Shown: positions 47,907 to 56,990, counted from the first letter of the stretch. The stretch is 64,000 nt of DNA from CALFML01 sp044222245 (GCA_044222245.1 JBGANQ010000004.1:124001-188000), one strand, 5' to 3'. The notes: generated from the letters alone by a model not told the origin. A program made the numbers and translations.

Positions 47907-48551
47907 ATGGCAGCACGAGTGATCATCTTAAACGGCCCGTCCGCCTCGGGCAAGTCGAGCATCCAGAAGGCGCTGCAGGCCAAGCTTGCCGAGCCCTTCT
48001 TGGCGATGGGCCTTGACTCGATGTTCTGCGCCATGTTGCCGCAGCGCTACTTCACCGGTCAGCAGCCCGACGAGCGCGATGTCTGCTGGGGCGAGTTCTC
48101 ACTAGACAGCGACGGGTCACCTGTCTTCACGCTGCGCCTAGGCCCCAAGGGGAGGCGCATCTTTTTGGGCATGCACGGCGCGATCGCTGCATTTGCGCGC
48201 GCGGGCTGCTCGGTGATCGTCGATTACATTCTTTATATGCCCGACCTGCTGCCGGAGCTGGTCGCGGCGCTCGACGGCATCCAGGCCTACTTCGTCGGCG
48301 TGCGCATCCCGCTTGCCGTGCTCGAAGACAGAGAGAAGGCGCGTGCCACATCACCCCTTGGGCACGCCCGCTCGCACTATACGACTGTGCATGCGCACGG
48401 CGGGTACGACCTTGAGGTCGATACCTCGACCATGACGCCCGACGCCTGTGCCGCCGCCATCATTGAGCACATAAATAGCGTCGCGCCCGTGGCATTTTCC
48501 CGCCTCGCCAAAGCGCGAGCGTCGCGGTCGACGGCTCCGCCATCACGCTGA
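47907..48551 (+). CDS. Chloramphenicol phosphotransferase-like P-loop kinase
   Basis: 214 residues from the ATG at 47907. Walker A GPSASGKSS at 10-18, then AMGLDSMFCAMLPQRYF, where the Asp matches the catalytic base position of chloramphenicol 3-O-phosphotransferase (GVDSF in Streptomyces). The SVIVDYILY and RIPLAVLEDREKAR stretches fit the CPT family (PF07931). In producers it inactivates chloramphenicol; most homologues have unknown small-molecule substrates. Cytoplasmic, monocistronic. Confidence 0.85.
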   Translation: MAARVIILNGPSASGKSSIQKALQAKLAEPFLAMGLDSMFCAMLPQRYFTGQQPDERDVCWGEFSLDSDGSPVFTLRLGPKGRRIFLGMHGAIAAFARAGCSVIVDYILYMPDLLPELVAALDGIQAYFVGVRIPLAVLEDREKARATSPLGHARSHYTTVHAHGGYDLEVDTSTMTPDACAAAIIEHINSVAPVAFSRLAKARASRSTAPPSR

Positions 48552-48961
48552 GCGTCCAACGGAATCTGGCGCGCGCGCTACGTCAGCAGGTGCCGCAAGA
48601 ACCTCGACACGACCGATTACGCAGGTCATGTGCGGATCGACACGCTGTTCTAAATGGACGGGGACTGTCCCTTGGCGTTGCGCATCGTCTTCAACGCGAC
48701 GATTCATTTTTGTGCGAACCAAACCCGCTCTAGCCGCGTATTCCCGTAGAGATGACCAAAAAAACGCGCCCAGCCATGCGATGTGACCAGGTTGACCCCC
48801 GCGGCGGCAGGGGCGGCCATGAGCGCCGACCCACGGAGCCACAGCTAGCCGATCGAGCCTGCCCCGCTGCGCCAGCGCCGCCCGCTGCGCACCGGATTAC
48901 CACGCCGCATTGCCCGGTGGCTCTGCCCAGCGCGCGAAAGCCTGCTGCCCTGACCTGTCCG
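48552..48961. other. Intergenic with a GGGGACTGTCCC palindrome
   Basis: About 410 bases. GGGGACTGTCCC (48660-48671) resembles the core of REP-like elements that travel with IS200-type transposases, but no second copy or transposase is here. A short frame ending at 48653 could be a gene remnant; I cannot name it. The P450 frame is open upstream of its chosen start to 48752. Confidence 0.35.
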
Positions 48962-50296
48962 ATGATGCCGCCCGCCGCGCGACCGGGGGCCCAGGCGGCG
49001 CCGCTTCTAGGGCGTGTGCTCGCCGGCCTTGCGACCTTGCGCGGGCCGCTCGAACAGGCGCTACGTTGTCGTGAACAGTACGGCGATGTCTTCACGCTCG
49101 CTCTGCCCGGCAACGCGCCGATCACGTACCTGCTCGGTCAGCGGGGCTATGCATTCATGAACAACCTGCCGGTCAAGCTGGCCGGGATCGGTTCTGTCTT
49201 GCAGCTCGTGTCCGTGTTTGGCGGCTGGATCACGCGCGCTGACCCCTCGCCCGAGTACCTCGAGCTCCTCGCGCTCGGGGGTCGCAGCTACCTCCAGCGA
49301 CGGCTCCTGCGCCCCGAGCGGGTCGCTGCATCGCCGCCTATCGTGGAAGCGATCGCAGCTGCGCGCACCGCGGGCTGGACCGGGAGGCCTGAAGGTCCGG
49401 CCAGAATCGATCTATCCTCCGCCTTGATCTCGCTCGTGCACAGCACCTCGATCCGCTGCGTCGCTGGAGAGAAGCTATGGCGCGAGCTGCACCAAGACGC
49501 GCTCCCGCTGCTGCGGCAGATGGCCGCCGGGGTCGACGTACCTCGCCTCCCGCTGGGGGCGACCCCCGCGCGCTTCGCTCTCCCGGAATACTGGGCCGCC
49601 AAGGCCTTGGAGCGCCGGCTGAAGCGCTACATCGCGGAACACCGCCCAAGTAGCGGCGAGTTCGATCTGCTGGACGATCTTCGCGAGCATATGGTCGTGG
49701 ATGGCCGCCCGCTCGATCCGCGCGATCTCGCATGGGCCCTGAACTATGTGCTCTTCAATGCTTGCGCCTACCCCGGCACGTACGCGTTCTGGTCACTCCT
49801 GGACATTTTGTCCGACGCGACCGTGCTCGCCAGCGTGCGCGACGCAGCCCCGGAGGCGGCGGTCAAACACGCGGAGCACGCTATGCTCGAGACCATCCGG
49901 CTCAACCCCGTCACGGTGGCGGGTCGGACCCTGAAGCAAGACGTGTATTTCGTCGACGACCAAGGCCCCGAGGCGCGCACCTGGAAGATCCCTGCGCATC
50001 ACCTCATCGGGTCCGCGCCCGGCTCATTCACCCGCGATCCGACCGTGCACGCGGCGCCGGACCGCTACTGCCCGCACCGATTCGCGCGCGGTGAGCCCGT
50101 GCCCAAGCTTTTTGGCGGCGGCGCGTTCGGCTGCGTTGCCCAGGGTTATGTACGAACCATCCTGCCGGCGCTGCATACTTGGTTGCTCCGCCGGTTCGAC
50201 TTTGAGCTGGAAGGTCCCTTGCCGGCCCGGCGGGCGCGCCCGGCGCTCCATTATCCGCACGCGCCGGTCTGGGCACGGGTGAGCCGAAGGGCCTGA
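48962..50296 (+). CDS. Cytochrome P450
   Basis: 444 residues from the ATG pair at 48962; upstream codons read as non-P450 sequence. The ExxR motif is Glu310-Thr-Ile-Arg313, and the haem loop is FGGGAFGC with proximal Cys391. The I-helix region reads FNACAYPGTYAFW, with the acid/alcohol pair of AGxDT replaced, as in some atypical P450s (peroxygenase- or lyase-like). No membrane anchor. No ferredoxin or reductase nearby, so redox partner and substrate are unknown. Confidence 0.88.
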   Translation: MMPPAARPGAQAAPLLGRVLAGLATLRGPLEQALRCREQYGDVFTLALPGNAPITYLLGQRGYAFMNNLPVKLAGIGSVLQLVSVFGGWITRADPSPEYLELLALGGRSYLQRRLLRPERVAASPPIVEAIAAARTAGWTGRPEGPARIDLSSALISLVHSTSIRCVAGEKLWRELHQDALPLLRQMAAGVDVPRLPLGATPARFALPEYWAAKALERRLKRYIAEHRPSSGEFDLLDDLREHMVVDGRPLDPRDLAWALNYVLFNACAYPGTYAFWSLLDILSDATVLASVRDAAPEAAVKHAEHAMLETIRLNPVTVAGRTLKQDVYFVDDQGPEARTWKIPAHHLIGSAPGSFTRDPTVHAAPDRYCPHRFARGEPVPKLFGGGAFGCVAQGYVRTILPALHTWLLRRFDFELEGPLPARRARPALHYPHAPVWARVSRRA

Positions 50297-50387
50297 CGTC
50301 AGCAAGGAGTGAGCGATGAAATGTCGGAGGCGATTTAGAAAGAACTTCGCTGCTGACAGCGGCTAAAGTTGTAGATATGCTCAGCAA

Positions 50388-51068
50388 ATGCGTACTCAAA
50401 TTTCGACCCTCCTCCTTGGCGGCATGGTTTTTACCTCGCCGCTATTTCTGCTAACCAGCTGCGAACCTGACATCCCGCAAGCGACCAGCGCCGACGTCCC
50501 GGGGCCCAGCGCCGAAAAGGGGGTGAGCGCCGCTCCAGAGAGCGAGTCGGCCGACTCGGCCGACTCGGACCTGAACGGACCAGACGCTGCCGACTTTTTG
50601 ACCGCTACGGATCCAGAGGCCGATCCCGCGTTGAAGGGCATTACCGCCTTGCACAACCAGGCGCGGGCGGCAGTCATTCCGAAGCCGGTGACGGCGATTG
50701 CTGCGCTGACCTGGAATACGACGGTCACTGCCGCAGCGCAGAAGGTCGCCAACACTTGTGTGTTCAAGCATAGCGGCAACGGCTATGGCGAAAACATCTA
50801 CGCCGCAGCCGGCTCCAGTCCCACGCCTACCGCAGTGGTAAAATCGTGGACCTCGGAATCGGTGAACTATACCTACAGTACCAATAGCTGCGCCTCTGGC
50901 AAAGTTTGTGGGCACTATACCCAGGTGGTGTGGCGCGGCTCCAAACAGCTCGGTTGCGCGCAGAAAACCTGTACGATCAACAGTCCATTTTCAGGTTTTC
51001 CGACGTGGTACTTCTGGGTCTGCAACTATAGCCCTGCTGGGAATATCATCGGCCAGAAGCCGTACTAG
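50388..51068 (+). CDS. CAP/SCP (PR-1-like) domain lipoprotein
   Basis: 226 residues; lipobox FLLTSC. A Ser/Ala/Asp-rich linker (about 30-75) leads to a CAP domain (about 80-226): LHNQAR helix, GENIYAAAG, GHYTQVVWRGSKQLGCA and WVCNYSPAGNIIGQKPY. The His and Glu positions of CAP cavity residues are there. CAP proteins in bacteria bind lipids or act as proteases in a few cases; here the role is unknown. Exported and lipidated. Confidence 0.9.
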   Translation: MRTQISTLLLGGMVFTSPLFLLTSCEPDIPQATSADVPGPSAEKGVSAAPESESADSADSDLNGPDAADFLTATDPEADPALKGITALHNQARAAVIPKPVTAIAALTWNTTVTAAAQKVANTCVFKHSGNGYGENIYAAAGSSPTPTAVVKSWTSESVNYTYSTNSCASGKVCGHYTQVVWRGSKQLGCAQKTCTINSPFSGFPTWYFWVCNYSPAGNIIGQKPY

Positions 51069-51330
51069 CTAGCTAACCAGCCTGTATCCCGACCAAGCGC
51101 GCGAGCTCACCGACGGACTGAGCGCCAGGACCTGCACCCATGCAAAGCGACCTCTGACCACGGCCACATGCCGGCGCTACCGGGGTCATGCCGAACATTT
51201 TCTGCACTGGTGCGTAGAATAGAATCAAGCCCAAAGGACGAAGGAGCAAGGGCAAGCCGCAGCTGCGGATAGATGAGGCCCAGCGCCTGCTAACCGAGTG
51301 CATGCGCCTGGCCGATGAAGGGAGCGCCGG

Positions 51331-52099
51331 AGCCGTCGCCTCCAGCGGCTGGAGGACCGGCTGGGGGTGCGGCTCCTGCGGCGCACGACGAGGCGACTCG
51401 CTCTGACCGACGCGGGCGAAGTCTTGTACCGCCGCGCCCGCGCCATCCTCGACGCGGTGCACGAGGCCGAGCTGTCGGTGCAGACCACCGATGTGGTGCG
51501 CGGCCGACTGCGGATCTCGGTGCCACCGGTGCAGCCGCCGGCGTTTCATGGCCTGCTGTGCGATTTCATCGCGTGCTACCCCGACGTGAGGCTGGAGGTG
51601 CACGCCGCCTCGCGGCACGTCGATCTCATCGCGGAGGGCTACGACGTCGCGCTGCGCGCGGGCGTGGCTCCAGCGCCAGCACCTGAGTGCGGTCGCGTCG
51701 GCGGATTACCTGGCTCGGCGAAGCACGCCGCGGTCGGTGCGTGAGCTGTCGCGCCACGCCTGCCTGATGGGCTACTCCCGCGGTGAGGTGCCGCAGAGCC
51801 AATGGCCGCTGTTGCCGGAGGGCAGCGTGCACGTAGAGGGAGTGCTGTTCACAGGCGACATCTTCCTGCTCACCGAGGCGGCGCGAAGAGGACGCGGCAT
51901 CGCGCTTTTGCCGACAGTGCTGACCCAGCCGCTGATTGCCTCTGGCGAGCTCGTGCCGGTGCTGGCGGGAGCAATCGGCGCGCAGACGCAGTTCATGCTG
52001 GTGTACCCAGAGCGCGAGCTCATGCTCCCCGCGGTGCGCATGTTCATCGATTCGGTTGTGCGCTGGGCGGAGGCTGGCCTTGGCCCAAGCAGGCCATAA
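51331..52099 (+). pseudogene. LysR-family regulator, N-terminally deleted and frameshifted
   Basis: The frame starting near 51331 reads SRRLQRLEDRLGVRLLRRTTRRLALTD, the end of a LysR HTH and linker, preceded immediately by a stop (the first half of the HTH is missing). The effector domain runs on to ALRAG, after which the frame fails near 51660-51715. The continuation SADYLARRSTPRSVRELSRHACLMGY is in another frame and runs to 52099 through RGRGIALLPTVLTQPLI. Two lesions make it non-functional. Confidence 0.75.
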
Positions 52100-52204
52100 T
52101 GGACCTAGCGCGAGCCTGTTACCGCACCCTGGCTGCAGTCGAGCCCCGCACGAGCTGCGGTTTTCCGCGTTCTTCTGCATTCGCAGGCGCCTCGGCGGCC
52201 GCTG

Positions 52205-53503
52205 CTATGCTTCTATGCCGTTGGCGCTAGCGATCGTCAGGGGCAGGCCTACGTATTCGTCCGCTCCGGGATGACCTGGAGCCAGCAGGCGATCCTCGTG
52301 GACACCATGGCCGGGGCGACTGGTGACGACTTCGGCATCGCGGTGGCGGTGAGCGGGGACACGATCGTCGTCGGGGCTGACCTCAAGGACGTCGGCGCTC
52401 ACAGCCAACAAGGCCAGGCCTACGTGTTTGTCCGCTCGGGGACGACCTGGGCGCAGCAAGCCATCCTCAAGGAGCCGATGGCGGGGGTCGCCAGCGATCA
52501 GTTCGCCAGCTCACTGGCCATCGACGGCGACACGGTCGTCATCGGCGACTATGAGAGGACCATCGGCACCAAGCGGAAGCAGGGCGCAGCCAGTGTATTT
52601 GTTCGCTCCGGGACTGCCTGGTCCCTGCAGGCCACCCTGGTAGACGCGGTCAGCGGCGCCGAGGATGACCAGCTCGAAGTCTAAGTCGCCATCAGTGGCG
52701 AGACCGCCGTAGCGGGCGCCTATAACAAGGACGTCGGCCCCCACCGGCAACAGGGCCAGGTGTACGTCTTCGTCCGCACCGGCACCGCTTGGTCGCAGCA
52801 GACCATCCTCAACGATGCCAGCACCGGCGCCGCCGGCGATTTCTTCGGCTACTCGGTAGCGCTGCAGGGGGACACGGCAGCCATCGGCGCCGCCATCAAG
52901 AAAGTCGGCCCGATCGACCGCCTGGGGCAGGCTTACGTATTTGTCCGCTCGGGGTCAGCTTGGTCGCAGAAGGCGATCCTGGTGGACACGGTGGGTGGTG
53001 CGGCCGACGACAAGCTGGGCAGCAACATTGCGATGAGCGGGGACGCGGTCCTCCTCGGAGTCGCTGGTAAGAGGGTCGGCGGCACCCTGCACCAGGGCCA
53101 GGCCTACGTGTTTGCCAGCGTCCCCGCGCCCAAGGGCACCCCCTGCACGCTGGGCAGCGACTGCGCGAGCACCTTTTGTGTCGATGGCGTCTGCTGCGAC
53201 AGCGCCTGCGGCGGCGGTGTGGACGCGGACTGCCAGTCCTGCCGCGGCGACCAGACCGGCGACCCGGACGGCACCTGCAGCCCGGTCGCCTGGGCGGTCC
53301 GCTACCCGTGCCGCGCTGCCGCCGGGGTCTGCGATCAGACGGAGTTCTGCAATGGGGTGAACGTCAGCTGCCCGGCCGATGCGGTGTACCAAACAGTCGA
53401 CCATCACCTGGGCCGCGGCGCTACCTTCTGCTCCCGCGATACCTACTGTGACGGCAGCAGCACGCACTGTCCACCCTCGCTGTGCATAACCCCGCGGTTC
53501 TAA
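52205..53503 (+). pseudogene. FG-GAP repeat surface protein, no N-terminus, in-frame stop
   Basis: Repeats of the type QGQAYVFVRSGTTWSQQAIL with LAIDGDTVVIG occur about six times (FG-GAP beta-propeller). The frame is interrupted by TAA at 52682-52684 between EDDQLEV and VAISGETA, then continues unchanged to a Cys-rich end (CTLGSDCASTFCVDGVCC onwards) at 53503. There is no signal peptide; the 5' end abuts the LysR remnant near 52205. A single base change or sequencing error could explain the stop, but not the missing N-terminus. Confidence 0.7.
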
Positions 53504-54156
53504 ACGCGGCGAGGCGCGCTACGGCGACGATCGCCCTCACTGTCGATAGTGCATGAAAGCGCCGCTGGCTTCGCCCACCTAGCCTTGATACCCGCGTCGA
53601 ACATCGCGCTCACGATCGCGGTTCGCTGGGCGTCTGTCACTATACGGGAGGGCACACAGGCCGAAGTGGCGCGCACGGACTGACACCGCTTGCGCGAACC
53701 GATCTTAGAGGTCGGTGGAGGCGAGGGCGCAGTTATCGACCCCACAAGGTCGCTCCCGCCGGGCACCTCTGTCCCGGCAGTACGCGAGTCGCTCGGCTGG
53801 CATCGGATCTCTACTTCAGCCGGAACGCGGCTTCCGTTGAGCTGCTGGCGGAGGGCTTTAACGAGTGCAACGTCCCCGCGCGGCGATGACGACGTGTTGC
53901 CGATCTGCGGGTGACTGGGCAGTCCACTGAGCACGATGAGCTCTTTCGGACAGAAAGCAGCACCGCTTTGATCAAAGGCGGCAAAAATGAGATCCCGTAT
54001 TTCGCCGGCGCTTACGCTTCACAGTGTGCATCGGGCAGCCGCGCCTCCGTAGACCCGGCCTGTGGCGGGGCCGGCGTAGGCGCCATCGAAGCTGCCGCGA
54101 CCAGAGCGCCTTCTCGCGGCGGCTCGGCAGGCGACACCTTGCTTGTGCCCCCAGAG
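53504..54156. other. Decayed non-coding stretch
   Basis: About 650 bases without a supportable gene. A plus frame near 53790-53880 reads like protein (LASDLYFSRNAASVELL) but is short and unassignable. It lies inside the run of pseudogenes and is probably gene debris. Confidence 0.4.
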
Positions 54157-54469
54157 TCAGCGCGACCCCATGAGCTCGTAGTGGGTCGCTCCATGATGAG
54201 GAAGTCGGCCCGTCAGCAATTGATACGCAATGACGCCGAGCGCAAAAACGTCCGCCTTGCCATCGACATCGGCGGAGTTCTTGAACTGCTCCAGCGCCAT
54301 GTACAGAGGCGTGCCGAGGATCGACCCGCTCTTGGTGAGGGGGTCTCCATCACGCAACTTGGCCACGCCAAAGTCGAGCCGCTTGACCCTCTGCCCGGTG
54401 GGCGAGTGTGGGTCGGGCACGATCATGACGTTGGCCGGCTTGAGATCGCGCTAAACCACGCCCCTATCC
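54157..54469 (-). pseudogene. Ser/Thr kinase fragment with stop at the catalytic-loop His
   Basis: Minus strand: DRGVV, then TAG (54453-54451) where His of HRD belongs, then RDLKPANVMIV, DFGVAKL, GTPLYMALEQF and VFALGVIAYQLLTGRLP, ending at a stop at 54157. There is no N-lobe. It is the middle of a kinase gene left after deletion. APE reads ALE. Confidence 0.75.
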
Positions 54470-54679
54470 AAACCCGAAGTTATATGCAGAGGCCGGTTGC
54501 CCCTAAAATCAAGAGCTCGCCACCGACGATAGCGAGGTCGGCTGCAAAAGTGGACACCGCGCTGGTTCGGACTTAACTGCTTGCCCATGCTGCGCCCCGA
54601 TCTGAACCGCTGGTCCCTCAACCAAGAGTCCCTTACCGAGCTGTGTCTGCACGCTCCTCACCCTCGTACACGCGAGCGA

Positions 54680-54784
54680 CTGCCGGCGACCACCCTGTAG
54701 AGCTACGCCAGCCCGGGAAGTGCCCACCACGCGGGCATGGGGCGGGTGTTGACGCTGCTCAAAGGAGGGCAGGGGAAGGACTGA
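54680..54784 (+). pseudogene. Possible tyrosine-recombinase C-terminal remnant
   Basis: The plus frame reads LPATTL, stop, SYASP, then GMGRVLTLLKGGQGKD and a stop. The pattern TTL-x-x-YA...GR-x-L resembles the last helix of phage/ICE integrases, with the amber stop just before the Tyr. It lies 110 bases from the tmRNA-like 3' fragment, the usual place for an integrase. Evidence is short and by eye. Confidence 0.3.
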
Positions 54785-54854
54785 GCGGGCAATGAATCGT
54801 TGCCCAATCGTTGCCCCAATCTAGGGGTAAGCGATCAGGCAAGCGAGCCTAGAA

Positions 54855-54892
54855 ACGAAAAACCCGCGCAAATCAAAGACTTGCGCGGGTTT
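54855..54892 (-). terminator. Rho-independent terminator next to the tmRNA/tRNA 3' fragment
   Basis: AAACCCGCGCAA (54860-54871) and TTGCGCGGGTTT (54881-54892) form a perfect 12-bp stem with a nine-base loop. Read on the minus strand the stem is followed by a T-rich run (TTTTTCGTTTC). It sits directly downstream of the RNA 3' fragment. Confidence 0.75.
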
Positions 54893-54896
54893 CAAG

Positions 54897-54930
54897 TGTG
54901 GAGCTGAGGGGTGTCGAACCCCTGGCCTCT
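54897..54930 (-). ncRNA. ssrA: 3'-end fragment of tmRNA (or a tRNA), probable att scar
   Basis: On the minus strand AGGGG-TTCGACA-CCCCT (54923-54907) is a T-arm with a 5-bp stem and 7-base loop, followed by CAGCTCCAC, which resembles the 3' end CAGCTCCACCA of many tmRNAs. No matching 5' half (acceptor strand, D-arm or tag reading frame) is seen to the right, so only the 3' end exists here. Such fragments are left where elements integrate into ssrA or tRNA genes. A tRNA origin is not excluded. Confidence 0.5.
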
Positions 54931-55307
54931 AGAGTGCGATTCGACGAGTCAGCGACGAGAGACAGCAAAATAACCTTGCCTAGCCGCGCGAAGTTCCTGC
55001 CAGGACTGAAGATTTCTGGGCAACGATTGAAAATATGGATCGTCCGTTACGTATTTTGAGTAAAGCAATAAGCATCCTGATGTGGATATTAGGTGGCCCT
55101 GCTCTGTGACGCACTCTGTTGAAGACATGCCGTTCGCGTCCACTCAGCTGGACTTTGACCTGAACAAAGAACCAGTTTCATTCACAGCGTTGCAGGGGTC
55201 GACTGCGTCTTTGTCCCCTGCTCACAAGTTCCAGTTGTAAGGGCCTGTGCTGGCGAGCGGCCCGAATGGTTAGCCGTCCGCACCCGCGACCTGAGTCCCA
55301 GCGAGGG
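54931..55307. other. Intergenic, AT-richer, no gene seen
   Basis: Right of the RNA fragment the composition drops in GC (about 54960-55200). Short open frames on the minus strand are not recognisable. I looked here for the 5' half of a tmRNA and found none. Confidence 0.4.
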
Positions 55308-56345
55308 TCAACCCCGCGGTCGGCGCTGCTTCTCGGGCTGCGCGGACCGCCGATCGCCCAGCGGTCGCTCGGCGCGTACTGCAACATGCACAATGCGCAC
55401 GGTGCGGGCGAGGCGGAAGCCGACGTTCAAGGCGGCGATGGTGCCGGGGATGGCGCTCCGGTGGGAGGCGCGGGACTCGCTGGGCAGGCAGTTGTAGGAG
55501 CCGCCGCGGAGGATGCGCAGCTCCTCGTCGCCCTTCATCACCGCCACGCCGACCGGGTCCACCGCCTCCTTGAGGCTCGTCTGGTAGAGGTCGTGGGTCC
55601 ACTCCCAGACGTTGCCGGACATGTCATACAGGCCCAAGGCGTTGGGCGTCTTCTTGCCCACCTCGTGGATGCGGCCTTCGCCGTTGCGCAGGAACCAGGC
55701 GATGTCGTTCATGGCCGGGTCGAGCTCCGAGCAGGTCGTGAGGTTGCCCTTATAGGTCGCCGCGTCCAGGCCGGCGCGGTAGGCAAACTCCCACTCGGCC
55801 TCCGTCGGCAGGCGGTAGCCGGCGCAGGTGTAGATGGTGCCGGCCTCGCCCCTGGCGGTGCAGCGCTGTCCGTCACCGCTGCCGGTGCACAGGTAGCAGC
55901 TCGGCAGGCCGGCGTAGGTGGACGCGGCGTTGGCGTAGGCCGCGGCGTGGTGCCAGCTGCGCTGGTCCACGGGGCAGCTGGCGCCGCACTCCGGGAAGGC
56001 GCCGGGGTCCTCGCCCATGAGCTGCTGGTACTGGCCCTTGGTGACCTCCGTGGTCGAGAGCTCGAAGGCGTGGGTCAGGGTGACGCGGTGCCGGTCCTCG
56101 TTGTTGGTGCGGCGGCACTCGTCGCCGGTGCTGGTGCCCATGAAGAAGCTCCCCGGCGCGATGCGCACGAAGGTGCCCGGGGGCAGCCGCGTCGGCTGCG
56201 GCAGCTCCGGGGGCATCTCCTTCGGGGGCGTCGGCCCCGGCGCCGGCATCGGCATCATCATGGCGGGCAGCGCTGGCGCCTCACCGCTGCAGTGGAGGAG
56301 CAGGGCGCTGGTCAGGGTAAGAAGCGCGGTTTTGCCGGACATCAC
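55308..56345 (-). CDS. FGE-sulfatase-domain (SUMF1-like) lipoprotein
   Basis: 345 residues from the ATG at 56345 with AGGAGG upstream; lipobox ALLLHC. A Met/Pro-rich linker leads to a formylglycine-generating-enzyme fold (about 55-315): FMGTS, TEVTKGQYQQL, RLPTEAEWEFAYRAG, LYDMSGNVWEWTHD, LRGGSYNCLPSES, GFRLART. Of the two copper-binding cysteines of true FGE, the first is present (GGSYNC) and the second is Ser, so it probably does not oxidise sulfatase Cys. A basic tail of about 29 residues follows the domain. Confidence 0.88.
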   Translation of the reverse strand: MMSGKTALLTLTSALLLHCSGEAPALPAMMMPMPAPGPTPPKEMPPELPQPTRLPPGTFVRIAPGSFFMGTSTGDECRRTNNEDRHRVTLTHAFELSTTEVTKGQYQQLMGEDPGAFPECGASCPVDQRSWHHAAAYANAASTYAGLPSCYLCTGSGDGQRCTARGEAGTIYTCAGYRLPTEAEWEFAYRAGLDAATYKGNLTTCSELDPAMNDIAWFLRNGEGRIHEVGKKTPNALGLYDMSGNVWEWTHDLYQTSLKEAVDPVGVAVMKGDEELRILRGGSYNCLPSESRASHRSAIPGTIAALNVGFRLARTVRIVHVAVRAERPLGDRRSAQPEKQRRPRG

Positions 56346-56462
56346 GACCTCCTGGAGAGGAGGACACGGTACTCCACCTGCGGGTGGAATGGGAACCCCG
56401 ATGGCAAAGGGGGGAACCCGTCCGCCTGCCTGGTGTCCTGTTTCGATGGAGCTTCTCTTGTG

Positions 56463-56990
56463 TCAAGACGCGGTCTTCTTGATCATCTCCTGAACGAAGG
56501 TCGAAAAATATCCCTTGTATTTGTCCTGCAAATCCTTGCGCTGCCAATCCATCCCCGAGAAAATTCGTCGGCAGGTAGCCGATCCACAAAAGCACGCTGT
56601 CTCCTGATAGATGGCATCCTGCCAGTTGGCATCTGTCATGGCATAGTCATAGGTTATTTCTTCTTCTGGAGCTATGTCTCTCATGGTGACAAGCACGATT
56701 TGCCCGCGAAAACCGCAGTTTGGCTCGCAGGAGTGGTTCACTTGAAAAATACCATCGAGTTTTTCCCATTTTGGTTCCACGGGACAAATCAACCAGTCCC
56801 GGTCAATCGGAAAGCAATGATAAGCGAAGGGTTGGTAAGTAGATTCCTCCACTTCTTGATACCGCAAGATTCTCCCCCCCTGCACAATCACCTCCTCTCC
56901 TTTTTGTATTGGGGAAATGGCAAATGAGCCGTTCCCTTTGGCGCCGGCGTTCTTTGTCACAATTTTTGGACTGACCCAGGAACTCATCAT
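56463..56990 (-). CDS. SET-domain protein (putative lysine methyltransferase)
   Basis: 175 residues from the ATG pair at 56990/56987; the frame is open upstream to 57083 and no good ribosome site decides the start. SET core: GNGSFAISPIQKGEEV, NHSCEPNCGF (the pseudoknot Asn-His), EEITYDYAM (Tyr), and a Cys-rich post-SET CFCGSATCRRIFSG. SET enzymes methylate protein lysines with SAM. The gene is visibly AT-richer than its neighbours, suggesting transfer. Substrate unknown. Confidence 0.85.
   Translation of the reverse strand: MMSSWVSPKIVTKNAGAKGNGSFAISPIQKGEEVIVQGGRILRYQEVEESTYQPFAYHCFPIDRDWLICPVEPKWEKLDGIFQVNHSCEPNCGFRGQIVLVTMRDIAPEEEITYDYAMTDANWQDAIYQETACFCGSATCRRIFSGMDWQRKDLQDKYKGYFSTFVQEMIKKTAS

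Noticed and set aside
48554..48653. Possible end of a gene reading RYVSRCRKNLDTTDYAGHV
   Set aside because: Plausible peptide but too short to assign, and no upstream continuation is supported.
51073..51618. Minus-strand frame of 181 codons
   Set aside because: Opposite the LysR remnant, no homology, Arg/Pro-rich shadow.
53500..53934. Minus-strand frame of 144 codons
   Set aside because: No domain, no ribosome site; lies in decayed sequence.
54897..55307. Complete tmRNA gene
   Set aside because: Only the T-arm and 3' end are found; no complementary 5' acceptor strand, tag frame or pseudoknots seen.
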